Assembly (NCBI GenBank): GCA_036322835.1
Contig: AP027304.1
Coordinates: 2,976,001-3,040,000, forward strand
Length of the DNA: 64,000 bases
Origin: Tenuifilaceae bacterium CYCD
Lineage (GTDB): Bacteria > Bacteroidota > Bacteroidia > Bacteroidales > Tenuifilaceae
Direction of reading: 5' to 3'
Positions 1 through 8,304 of this stretch are shown one piece after another. The notes under the pieces were generated by a model that did not search any database, had not been told where the DNA came from, and worked only from the letters and a program-made list of their open reading frames with translations. Every line of letters begins with the position of its first letter. Position 1 is the first letter of the stretch. Both the position numbers and the translations under genes were made by a program.

Positions 1-3000
1 CTACTGGCATCGGTAGCAGTAAGGGTTACGGTATAGGTGCCGGCTGTGTTGAAGGTGTGCGAGGGATTGGTATCGGTAACGGCATCGCTGCCATCGCCAA
101 AGTTCCACGAAAGGGAGGTATAACCTACGCTGGTATTGGTAAACTGTACTGTGGGCCGATAACCGGTGGTAATGTCGGTAGCAAAACTGGCAGTAACGGC
201 ATCTACAACTCTAATGGCCTTTGAAATGGTTTCGCTTGCTGTACCATTCGATATAGTGAGCGTAACCGTGTAGGTGCCCGTTGCGGTATAGGTATGCGAA
301 GGGTTCTGGTCGGTCGAGGTGCTGCCATCGCCAAAATCCCAGCTCCAGGCGTTAAGCCCGCCCATAATGCTGGCATCGGTAAAGGTAACGGATAGCGGGT
401 TCAAGCCCAGCGTATCAGAGACAGTAAACGCAGCTTCTGGAAGCACTTCGGTAACCAAAGCTTTCCAACCACTATATGTTACACTATTATCACTATGAAA
501 GTAAACACAAAGGGCTCCATTGCTATTGGTTGCCTGGACCCTGGCTGTATAGGTAGTTCCTATTTGATTGGCTAACTGGGTTGAAGTGTTGTCAATATAA
601 ATTCTCATATAGTCACAACTTTCTGACACATAGGAGAAAAAATCCATCCGTATCAATGCCCCGGGTGTAGAAGGGTAGAATCTAAGGGTATAATTTTCAT
701 TGTTCTGGTAATTGTAATTTTCACCACCTGAATCGTAGAAGTAAAGTGAATCGGCAACGGTTACAAAGCCGCTATTCATTAATACCTCTCTTGAGATAGT
801 AATATAGTCGCTTTTTACCAGCGTATCGGAGGTTGTACCATCTGACGTAACCAGACTTACAGAATAGGTTCCGGCAGAGGCATAGCTATGCGAAGGGCTC
901 TGCACGCTGGAGGTAGCACCATCGCCAAAATTCCATGCCCATGAAGTAATGGTAGTATTGCTGACCGTAGATGCATCGGTAAAGGAAATAGGCAAAAGAG
1001 GCGTATTTTCAGTAGAACTGGCCTCAAAAGCCGAACTTATGCTGATACCAGCAGCCTGCGTGAAGGTTAGGCGAATGGTATCTTCCCCGGTAGCCGTTAA
1101 AGTTACTATGGCGCTGCGCTCCATTCTTGATGTAGTATTGTCGCCGTATGTAAGGGTCAGGGCTTTACTGCCTGAACCCGTTTCCTGGCTAAGGGTAAGC
1201 CAGCTTTCGGAACTGCTTGCCGCCCAGTCGAGGGTTGATGCAATAACCAATTCGGTTGAACCAGCAGCATAACCTAGATCGGTAGTAGCGCTGCCTCTCA
1301 GAATATTCGACGGAACCCCTTCGGCCCAGTTGGAGGAGTTGCCACTAAGGGCAAAATTATTCAGCGTGCCATCATTACAATTAGATGTAACATCGTTGAG
1401 GATGGTTAAGCCCAGGTTGGAGGCATTGGCCACGCCCTGGTTAAAGTTATAGTATGCAAGCAAGCCGTTAGTACCGCTGGTTTGTTGGTTCATATCCTGG
1501 TTTACTTCGTCAAGGGTACGCACGGTATTCCATACCCGCACCTCGTCGATATTTCCTTTAAAATACAGGTCATAATCGGGTTCGTCACCTATTGTCATAT
1601 TTTTTGTGCCGGCGTTAAATGAACTTAAACTTGCCGAACCTGCCAATATGCCATTAACGTACAGGTTCACACTTGAACCATCGCAGGTTGCGGCTATATG
1701 GGCCCACTCCCCTTCAGTAAGATGGTCTGAAGCGGTAACTGTTTTTGATGTAGCGTTTCCAATAAGAATTATTTCCGGATTCGAATTGGTGTTCACATAC
1801 AACCCGAAGCCGGTAGATGCAGAAAGATCTCTTGTAGTTATAATTGTATTGTAAGTCTCTTTATATTCCGGCTTCACCCATGCCTCAACGGTGAATGTTG
1901 AAGGGGCGATAGTGCCCAGCGAAACGTAATCGTTGCTACCATCGAAGGAGAGGGAGTTGTTGCCTTGTGCGGTTTGGGTAACCACCACGGCTGCCGGCTC
2001 GAATATCCCCGTAAACACAACATTAGTAGAGCGGGAGGTTACACCCTCGGGCAATGCCTGTGCGGTAAGGGTAAGGGTGTCGCTTCCAGTACCCGATAGT
2101 GAACTAACCGTAAGCCACGAAGCCGAACAGGTGGTATTCCAGGCTACCTCCGTAGAAAGTGTCAGATAAGCCTGGCTATTGGCTGCTGAATCGAGGGCAA
2201 TCGCCGTCCTCGATAAGCTGAAGGTTGCCAAAGCCTGCTGTACAATAAGGGTATCATTCAAGGCGTTGGCCCCGGCGATAATAAGGGTGTCGGTGCGGAC
2301 GTTATCGGTTTGGTTTGCCAAATCGGCAGTAATGGTAATGGTCTGGCTTCCCGAACCCGAAGCAGGGCTAACGCTAAACCAGTCACAATCCTCATTAAGG
2401 GTCCAGTCGGTATTTGATGTTAAGGTAAACGAAGCTGTACTTCCCGAAGCGGCAGACAAACTTACCTGGCTGGCTGATGCCGATACACTTCCCCTACGTT
2501 GGGTTATTGTGATGGTATCGTTGGCTACATCGGTACCCGATATCACCAGCTCGATGCTGCGTGTGGCATCGGTTTCGTTGGTCTGGGTGGCAGTAACCGT
2601 AATGGTACTGTTGCCAAAACCCGAAGTTTTGTCGAGCGAATACCAGTCGCCGGTGCCGGTTATAGCCCAGTTGGTATTTGTTATAATATTAAATGAGGCA
2701 GTACTGCCCGTTGCGCGTTCAATCTCCACTTCGTCGGAAGAAACGGATAACGAAAGTTCATACCCGCTTACCCAGTTCGAGGTTGTCCCCGAGAGGGCAA
2801 AGTTGGTAAGGGTTCCTGAAAGATCGGCGTTTGCCGATGAATTCAGGGTGGTAATATCGGTATTGGTTTCGGCAATTACCCCCTGGTTGAAATTATAATA
2901 GGCCACCAGGTTGGTTTCGGTGCCGGCCAGCGTGGTTGCCATGTTGGCAATAATGTCGGACTGCGAACGGGCTGCGCTCCAGATGCGGACCTCGTCGATG

Positions 3001-4697
3001 CTGCCGCTGAAGTAACGTGCCGAATAATCGCTGCCTATGCGCAAGGGGCTGGTATTGGCCACAACACCTTCACCCCCTGAAATTAGCGATTGCTCAACCC
3101 CATTGAGGTAGAGATGACGGGTGCCGTTGTCGTTAGCAGCGGCAATATGGTACCATTTACCGGTTGTTAAAAGCCCGGTGGCAGTAGAATATCCATCAAA
3201 CTGGATGGCAGGATTACTATCCCAACTAAAACGCAAAAAGTAACCTTTATCGCCGCTAGATTGATACTTCGATACGATACCCATGCCCTGGTTAAAGGCA
3301 GTAGGGTTAATCCATGCCTCTATGGTATAATTGGTAGTCAAATCGAGGGCATCGTTATCGGCAATCACAACATAGTCGTTGCTGCCATCGAAATTCAGGG
3401 CGTTGTCGGTCTGCTCCTTTTGGGTAACCACAACGGTAGCGGGGTCGAATATCCCTGAAAAAGAAATGTTGGCCGTGCGCGAGGTAGTGCCTTCGGGCAA
3501 TGCTTCAGCGGTTAGGGTAAGGGTTGCATTTCCGGTTCCCAAAAGGGAGCTTACGGTAAGCCACGATTCAGAACAAGCAGCTGTCCAGTCCACATCGGTT
3601 GTCAGGGTTAAAGAAGCTGTACTGCCGGCTGCCTGGCCAATGTTTATTGCCATACTCGTAAATGCGATGGTAGCCATTGCCTGCGATACCGTAATGGTAC
3701 TGCTCGAAACGCTGGTGCCCGATACGGTAAGTTCTATGCTGCGTGCAGCAGAGGTAGTATTGGTCTCGGTAGTAGTAATGGTAATGGTTTTGGTGCCAAT
3801 GCCCGAGGTAACATCGAGTGTATACCAGCTTCCTGTGCCAGAAATACTCCAGGCAGTATTCGAAGTAATGGTAAAAGTAGCTGTACTGCCGGAAGCCCGG
3901 CCGATGGCTACATCAGTTGAGGAAACCGTAAGTGTTGAAGTATATCCGCTCACCCAGTTCGAGGTTGTTCCCGAAAGGGCGAAGTTGGTAAGTGTTCCAG
4001 TAAGATTAGTAGTTGCAGATGAATTCAGGGTGGTAACGTCGGTATTGGTACCTTCGGCTGTACCCTGGTTAAAAGGATAGTAAGCTACTAGGCTGGTTTC
4101 GGAGCCGGTAAGGCCACTAACCATGCAGTTTTCAATTTCGGACTGGGTAAGGGTCTTACTCCAGAATGAAACCTCATCGAGGCTTCCGTTGAAGTAAACG
4201 TCTCCGCTCCAGGCACTCTTGCCCAGCCAGTTGTTTACCCTTTCTATGTTGGTTGGTACATACACAGTACCTGACTTAACGAGCGTGCCGTTTACATAAA
4301 TGCAGGCGGTACCGCTGCTGCTAATGGTGGCAGCCACATGGTACCATGTGCCGGTGGTAACCACGGCGGCATCGGTAATAATTTCACTATTTGTAGTACC
4401 GCTGGCACATTGGATCACCAGTTTACCCGTGCCCCCATCGGTACGGAGCAGGATTTCGTCGGAATGGGAATTGGAGCCGTTGGTCAACTCGAAAACGCGG
4501 GCATTGCCCGTGAAGGCTGTCCACTTAACCCAGCCGGTAAAGCTGAATCCCTGCGAAAAATCGTAGTCGGTGGTAAAATTGACAAGGTCCACATAATCGT
4601 TGGATCCGTCGAAGTTCAAGGCGTTGTTGCTTTGCGCCCACACACTGGACGTTATCGAAAGCCATAAAGCCAGTAGGAGTAAAAGTTTGTTTTTCAT
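1..4697 (-). CDS. Giant secreted LamG/BACON/CUB/PKD multidomain protein (partial, C-terminus outside window)
   Basis: The minus-strand frame stays open from an ATG at 4697 to the window edge, giving at least 1565 residues. A signal peptide (MKNKLLLLLALWLSITSSVWA) is followed by three LamG/concanavalin A-like domains at about residues 22-210, 430-606 and 908-1086. Each begins with a variant of N(A/S)L(N/S)FDGSNDYV. BACON-like repeats with W.. and SGxGxxxxT motifs lie between them (about 256-420, 640-905 and 1133-1213). Then come a PKD domain (1226-1300, WNFGDG), a CUB-like domain (1303-1415, with CDYMRIY) and two more PKD domains (1420-1495 and 1498-1565). All are typical of Bacteroidota cell-surface or secreted glycan- and matrix-binding proteins. 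A C-terminal type IX secretion sorting domain is plausible but lies outside the window. Base composition is clearly more GC-rich than the next 10 kb. Domain calls are firm; the ligand is unknown. Confidence 0.9.
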   Translation of the reverse strand, partial: MKNKLLLLLALWLSITSSVWAQSNNALNFDGSNDYVDLVNFTTDYDFSQGFSFTGWVKWTAFTGNARVFELTNGSNSHSDEILLRTDGGTGKLVIQCASGTTNSEIITDAAVVTTGTWYHVAATISSSGTACIYVNGTLVKSGTVYVPTNIERVNNWLGKSAWSGDVYFNGSLDEVSFWSKTLTQSEIENCMVSGLTGSETSLVAYYPFNQGTAEGTNTDVTTLNSSATTNLTGTLTNFALSGTTSNWVSGYTSTLTVSSTDVAIGRASGSTATFTITSNTAWSISGTGSWYTLDVTSGIGTKTITITTTETNTTSAARSIELTVSGTSVSSSTITVSQAMATIAFTSMAINIGQAAGSTASLTLTTDVDWTAACSESWLTVSSLLGTGNATLTLTAEALPEGTTSRTANISFSGIFDPATVVVTQKEQTDNALNFDGSNDYVVIADNDALDLTTNYTIEAWINPTAFNQGMGIVSKYQSSGDKGYFLRFSWDSNPAIQFDGYSTATGLLTTGKWYHIAAANDNGTRHLYLNGVEQSLISGGEGVVANTSPLRIGSDYSARYFSGSIDEVRIWSAARSQSDIIANMATTLAGTETNLVAYYNFNQGVIAETNTDITTLNSSANADLSGTLTNFALSGTTSNWVSGYELSLSVSSDEVEIERATGSTASFNIITNTNWAITGTGDWYSLDKTSGFGNSTITVTATQTNETDATRSIELVISGTDVANDTITITQRRGSVSASASQVSLSAASGSTASFTLTSNTDWTLNEDCDWFSVSPASGSGSQTITITADLANQTDNVRTDTLIIAGANALNDTLIVQQALATFSLSRTAIALDSAANSQAYLTLSTEVAWNTTCSASWLTVSSLSGTGSDTLTLTAQALPEGVTSRSTNVVFTGIFEPAAVVVTQTAQGNNSLSFDGSNDYVSLGTIAPSTFTVEAWVKPEYKETYNTIITTRDLSASTGFGLYVNTNSNPEIILIGNATSKTVTASDHLTEGEWAHIAATCDGSSVNLYVNGILAGSASLSSFNAGTKNMTIGDEPDYDLYFKGNIDEVRVWNTVRTLDEVNQDMNQQTSGTNGLLAYYNFNQGVANASNLGLTILNDVTSNCNDGTLNNFALSGNSSNWAEGVPSNILRGSATTDLGYAAGSTELVIASTLDWAASSSESWLTLSQETGSGSKALTLTYGDNTTSRMERSAIVTLTATGEDTIRLTFTQAAGISISSAFEASSTENTPLLPISFTDASTVSNTTITSWAWNFGDGATSSVQSPSHSYASAGTYSVSLVTSDGTTSDTLVKSDYITISREVLMNSGFVTVADSLYFYDSGGENYNYQNNENYTLRFYPSTPGALIRMDFFSYVSESCDYMRIYIDNTSTQLANQIGTTYTARVQATNSNGALCVYFHSDNSVTYSGWKALVTEVLPEAAFTVSDTLGLNPLSVTFTDASIMGGLNAWSWDFGDGSTSTDQNPSHTYTATGTYTVTLTISNGTASETISKAIRVVDAVTASFATDITTGYRPTVQFTNTSVGYTSLSWNFGDGSDAVTDTNPSHTFNTAGTYTVTLTATDAS

Positions 4698-4928
4698 TTA
4701 ATCATTATTTAAAAATTGATGTTAATGTGTTTTTTTACCGTAAGTATATCCGGCAAATAATTTGAATACTGTCGAGAAAGAATCGCCATGTATTATCCAG
4801 ACAAGATTTTGTTAGATGAATCGATATGAAATGTGGAGTTTTGAATTTTTGAAACAAAAACAACTTGTATCATATTGCAAATAATTTGCTTCATAGGAAA
4901 AGTATTTTTGATTATTGCTAATGCTAGA

Positions 4929-5210
4929 TTATTGTTTGTTTTTTGGAGACAAAAACTTTTTCAGGTTTGGATTTTCTTTTCGAATGAGATATTCAATGCT
5001 CTTTCTATCGAGAAAGGAGAGATACAATTTATGTCCCAGAGCTAGAATCATTTCGTCAAATTCTCGATAGTAGATTAATCGCTTAGAATTACTATCATCA
5101 TCTGAATTGTTGATTTGCTCAGCAACACGTTCTATGCAACGTGTAGTTAATATTGTCCATTGTTTATCTCTTTCATTCTCTAGAATGTAAACCCAGAAAC
5201 TGTTGTTCAT
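4929..5210 (-). CDS. Degenerate GIY-YIG-like small protein
   Basis: This 93-residue protein, counted from the ATG at 5210, has the skeleton of a stand-alone GIY-YIG (URI) domain. FWVYILEN is at residues 5-12, an arginine helix follows (CIERVAEQ), then LIYYREF, a central basic helix, and a C-terminal ENPNLKKF matching the usual ENPxWxDL ending. The second half of the GIY-YIG signature, normally YxG, reads WTILTT here, so the catalytic tyrosine and glycine appear to be missing and nuclease activity is doubtful. The open frame extends 19 codons upstream to 5267, but the family normally begins within a few residues of the VYIL strand, so I prefer 5210. It stands alone between the giant surface protein and a regulator. 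Confidence 0.55.
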   Translation of the reverse strand: MNNSFWVYILENERDKQWTILTTRCIERVAEQINNSDDDSNSKRLIYYREFDEMILALGHKLYLSFLDRKSIEYLIRKENPNLKKFLSPKNKQ

Positions 5211-5361
5211 TCGTTTTTTTATTACAAGTTGGAAATGAATAGTTGGCACAAACCTATAATATTGCAAAACAGGGGTTGTCCTATAGTTGCAAAAGTTAGT
5301 CTCATATCTGCAACTTGTAGTATATCAATTGATTTGAATGTGGAGTTTTCGCGTTGATTAA

Positions 5362-5396
5362 ATAAAAAAACCGGATCAGGATAGCCTGTCCGGTTT
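5362..5396 (-). terminator. Rho-independent terminator of the TPR/AraC gene
   Basis: Arms AAACCGGA-CAGG and CCTG-TCCGGTTT form a strong stem with one bulged base and an ATAG loop. Read on the minus strand the stem is followed by a run of T. It lies just downstream of the minus-strand gene that ends at 5414. Confidence 0.8.
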
Positions 5397-5413
5397 CATT
5401 TTTTTAAGGAAAA

Positions 5414-7174
5414 TTATCTTTTATTCTTCATTTCCTCCTTAACCAATGCTTTGAGTTCCGTTGGGGTGAGTCCAAATTTCTGGCGGAAAAGTCTGTAAAA
5501 TGTACTCTTATTGGTAAAACCTGACGAGAGCAGTACGTCCTCAATCACAGGATTTGTCTTTAGATCGTACAGCAGGTTACGGGCATGGTCGAGTCTTAGA
5601 GCATTCAAGTAGTCGTTGAAAGTAAGCCCATTGGCCTCTCTGATGGCATCGCAAAGGTATTTATAGTTGGTTCCCATTTCGAGAGCCAGAGTCTCACGAG
5701 TAAGCGTTGGTTCGGTATAGCGTTCGGTTTTGTAAAGGTAATCCTCAAGACGTTCGAAGAGGCTTTTACTCTCTTTATTGGCTTCATCCTCCGAAGGCTC
5801 AGTAAGAATCTTCTGTTTCAGTTTTTTCAGTTCAGCATACAGTTGATCCTGTTCTTTCAGTTTTGTATACAACCCACGGTTCTTCTCCTTTAGCCGTTTT
5901 GCATTTCGCCAGATTATGTAGACGATGCCCAGTAAAAGGATACAAATGACAACTAACCCCACGGTGATACCCTTCGAAATTTGTAGTTTTAATCGTGCCT
6001 GTTCGGCTTGCATCTCAAACTTATCGACTTCGTATATAGTTTTTAGTTGATTTATCTGATTATAAAAGTTTTCACGGTTTAGCGAGTCACTGAGATCTAT
6101 CAAGTTCTTGTAGGCCAGCATGGCTTCCTTGTAGTTTCCCATTGAATTCAGTATATCGGCACGCTGCTTTTCCTGCGACTCAATTCCAGCACCCAACATG
6201 CTATTTTTGAAAAATTCAAGTGTTTGTCGGTTGTATTCAAGCGCCATCTTGTAATCACCCGAAAAACGGTAGTAGGTAGCCCATGCATCGTTTAGAAGTT
6301 GGGTGTAAAATTCGGGCATTCCTCCTTGAAACATAGATGCAGCTATGTCAAGATGTTTTTTTGAACCGGGAAGATCACCCTGATAAGCATTGCAAATGGC
6401 ATAAAATAGTTCGTAGCTGAAGACGTAATTCGACAGATCGGCATTGGGACCCATGAGTTTTTTCGCCTCAGTAATTTTCATGCTGAATGAATCAACATAC
6501 GAGTTGGCTTCCCTGAAGTTCTCCTTTGCCATAAGATTTGTTGCTAAATTCATGTAGCACTCAGCGTAAAAAATTGCATGCTTATTGCTTTGCTTGGCAA
6601 GCGATAGGCTCTCTTTATAAAACTTAATAGCCTCGTCGTATTGGTTCATTTGTGAGTAAGCCGATCCCATTGCCGAAGTGGCCGAGGCCATGCCTGCAAA
6701 ATCGGAAACATTGTGGGCATCCTGGTACATCTGCTTAGCTTTGTCGAGTCCCAGCGTGTAGGCTCCCTGGTCGATGTATCGCTGTACAACAATCTGCTGT
6801 ACCGTGAAGAGGTACTTGTCTATGTGATTTTCTTTTATGAATATCTCGGCCTCCTTGGCCGCTCTATAAACAGAATCAGTATTGAACTGTGAATAGTAGA
6901 ACTGTACTAGTTTTGCCTTAGCCAGAGCCTGATAGTTAATATTTCTCTGCTTCTGTGCCTCTTTAAGAAGAAGTTTCGAGTAGCTAATTGCTTTATCGTT
7001 GTTTTCTGACAACGAAATTAAGTTTTCGATGGCTTTCAGTTTAACAGTATCGTTCAACGAAGGAATTACTTTCAGTAAACTGTCAACAGGGGTTTGAACT
7101 GCGGCAGTTGACTTTGTAATGAAAAAAAATGTAGCATAAATTAAAAGTACGGCAATAGATATGATTTTTCGCAT
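5414..7174 (-). CDS. TPR membrane regulator with C-terminal AraC-type HTH
   Basis: The 586-residue protein has an N-terminal hydrophobic segment (residues 4-24), a helical TPR region (about 50-390; one clear repeat reads ATSAMGSAYSQMNQYDEAI), one transmembrane helix at about 400-422 (ITVGLVVICILLLGIVYIIW), a charged coiled coil (about 424-460) and an AraC/XylS DNA-binding domain in the last 100 residues (LALEMGTNYKYLCDAI, then GFTNKSTFYRLFRQKFGLTP). This layout is a known Bacteroidota family in which a periplasmic TPR sensor is joined through the membrane to a cytoplasmic AraC HTH. The signal sensed is unknown. It is monocistronic, with its own terminator. Confidence 0.88.
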   Translation of the reverse strand: MRKIISIAVLLIYATFFFITKSTAAVQTPVDSLLKVIPSLNDTVKLKAIENLISLSENNDKAISYSKLLLKEAQKQRNINYQALAKAKLVQFYYSQFNTDSVYRAAKEAEIFIKENHIDKYLFTVQQIVVQRYIDQGAYTLGLDKAKQMYQDAHNVSDFAGMASATSAMGSAYSQMNQYDEAIKFYKESLSLAKQSNKHAIFYAECYMNLATNLMAKENFREANSYVDSFSMKITEAKKLMGPNADLSNYVFSYELFYAICNAYQGDLPGSKKHLDIAASMFQGGMPEFYTQLLNDAWATYYRFSGDYKMALEYNRQTLEFFKNSMLGAGIESQEKQRADILNSMGNYKEAMLAYKNLIDLSDSLNRENFYNQINQLKTIYEVDKFEMQAEQARLKLQISKGITVGLVVICILLLGIVYIIWRNAKRLKEKNRGLYTKLKEQDQLYAELKKLKQKILTEPSEDEANKESKSLFERLEDYLYKTERYTEPTLTRETLALEMGTNYKYLCDAIREANGLTFNDYLNALRLDHARNLLYDLKTNPVIEDVLLSSGFTNKSTFYRLFRQKFGLTPTELKALVKEEMKNKR

Positions 7175-7367
7175 TGTAGAATGTTTTGAATTGTAAGAGC
7201 AGCAAATATGAAATAATTACTTGAAAGGATATGTTGCATTCACCAAAATTCTTTCAATAATGAATATTTTTAATGCGTTGCAGTATATGATAAATGAATG
7301 TCGATGTTTTTTGCAGATATTTTCTTGTTATTGCTAGAATATGGGTTATGTAATAATAAACTAAAAA

Positions 7368-8063
7368 CTATTTCTCGTTTCCCTTTAAACTTGCAACGGC
7401 CAATAAAACTCCTAATGCAATTCCTAGAATTGCAGCAAATAGCACTTGAAAATCGGAAGGGAGAAGGAACGTTAGGGTGTGGGCTGGTATCCAGAATAGG
7501 GGAATTGTTTTTGCAAAAACAAAACTCCACTGCACTTTCCAGTTAATTCCCGATAGTATTTCGCCAAATCTAATAGGTTTGAATAATCCGCCAATAGTGC
7601 CACCATTATTTACGATGTGAGTGTCGGTAACCTTGTGAATAGTCATCATTATGGGGGCGTAAATAATGTTCATTGCGGCACTAATGGAAAATGCCACCAG
7701 AACTTTCGATAACGATAATGATTCTTTCATCACAACTGGTGCATTTTCAATTCCCATGTATGCAAGGAATACAGGAACTCCTGTTGCAAATAGCACAAAT
7801 GCTAACTTAATGGTTAAGCCCAAAAAGCCCCAAACTATTGCTCGGGGAATTAGTCCAAAGCCTTTATGATTATAGTTCCCGGTGCGTATTCTTAGGCCAA
7901 TGGCTTCGCCAAATGTTGCCAGAATGGCAAATTTGATGAAACTCATGATCATTCCGTGATTAGCATTATAATCTACATAAAAGTTGTATACGCTTTCCGA
8001 TACAAAAAATGGCAGAAGCACAAGTGCTGTTACTGCAATTACTATTATGTCGTTACGTTTCAT
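7368..8063 (-). CDS. Mpv17/PMP22-like integral membrane protein
   Basis: The protein has 231 residues when started at the ATG at 8063 (MKRNDIIVIAVTALVLLPFF). It has several hydrophobic segments and ends with a segment resembling the Mpv17/PMP22 C-terminal signature: NWKVQWSFVFAKTIPLFWIP, then LLPSDFQVLFAAILGI. The open frame runs a further 20 codons upstream to 8123, but those codons fall in an intergenic GTGAC-rich palindrome, so the later start is preferred. Bacterial members have no established biochemical role. It follows the acetyl-CoA synthetase and the 49-residue membrane protein on the same strand and may be co-transcribed with them. Confidence 0.65.
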   Translation of the reverse strand: MKRNDIIVIAVTALVLLPFFVSESVYNFYVDYNANHGMIMSFIKFAILATFGEAIGLRIRTGNYNHKGFGLIPRAIVWGFLGLTIKLAFVLFATGVPVFLAYMGIENAPVVMKESLSLSKVLVAFSISAAMNIIYAPIMMTIHKVTDTHIVNNGGTIGGLFKPIRFGEILSGINWKVQWSFVFAKTIPLFWIPAHTLTFLLPSDFQVLFAAILGIALGVLLAVASLKGNEK

Positions 8064-8072
8064 ATTATTATT

Positions 8073-8132
8073 AGTGACACGGTGACGAGTGACATGTGAC
8101 TTTCGTAACCCGTCACATGTCACCTGTCACTG
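8073..8132. repeat. GTGAC-type palindromic intergenic repeat
   Basis: The perfect 12-bp arms GTGACATGTGAC (8089-8100) and GTCACATGTCAC (8112-8123) flank an 11-base loop. Further GTGAC/GTCAC units on both sides lengthen the symmetry. The same GTCAC unit recurs at 20811-20840. Confidence 0.75.
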
Positions 8133-8136
8133 AAAA

Positions 8137-8286
8137 TTATTGACCAAAATACCTATTGAATGCTTCCGATGCTTGCTTTGTAATCTTATCCCATCGGGTG
8201 GCAACCATAATGAGCAGTAGAATGATCATTCCAATCAGAAGTTTCTCATTGGTTGTTAGATTATTCCACCTATCCTTGATTGACAT
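8137..8286 (-). CDS. 49-residue single-pass membrane protein
   Basis: The frame starts with an ATG at 8286 and ends with a TAA at 8137. The product begins MSIKDRWNNLTTNEKLLIGM, has one strongly hydrophobic helix (residues 17-29, LIGMIILLLIMVA), and ends in a charged amphipathic segment finishing FNRYFGQ. It sits 18 bp downstream of the ADP-forming acetyl-CoA synthetase stop codon and 73 bp upstream of the Mpv17-like gene, all on one strand. The tight spacing and clean topology argue that it is real. I do not recognise a family. Possibilities include a small accessory or anchoring subunit, or an unrelated membrane microprotein. Confidence 0.6.
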   Translation of the reverse strand: MSIKDRWNNLTTNEKLLIGMIILLLIMVATRWDKITKQASEAFNRYFGQ

Positions 8287-8304
8287 AGTGTTTATTTTAG
8301 TAGG

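Noticed and set aside
949-4667. Many plus-strand open frames over the first 4.7 kb
   Set aside because: They are mirror frames of the continuous minus-strand multidomain protein, whose domains read through the whole region.
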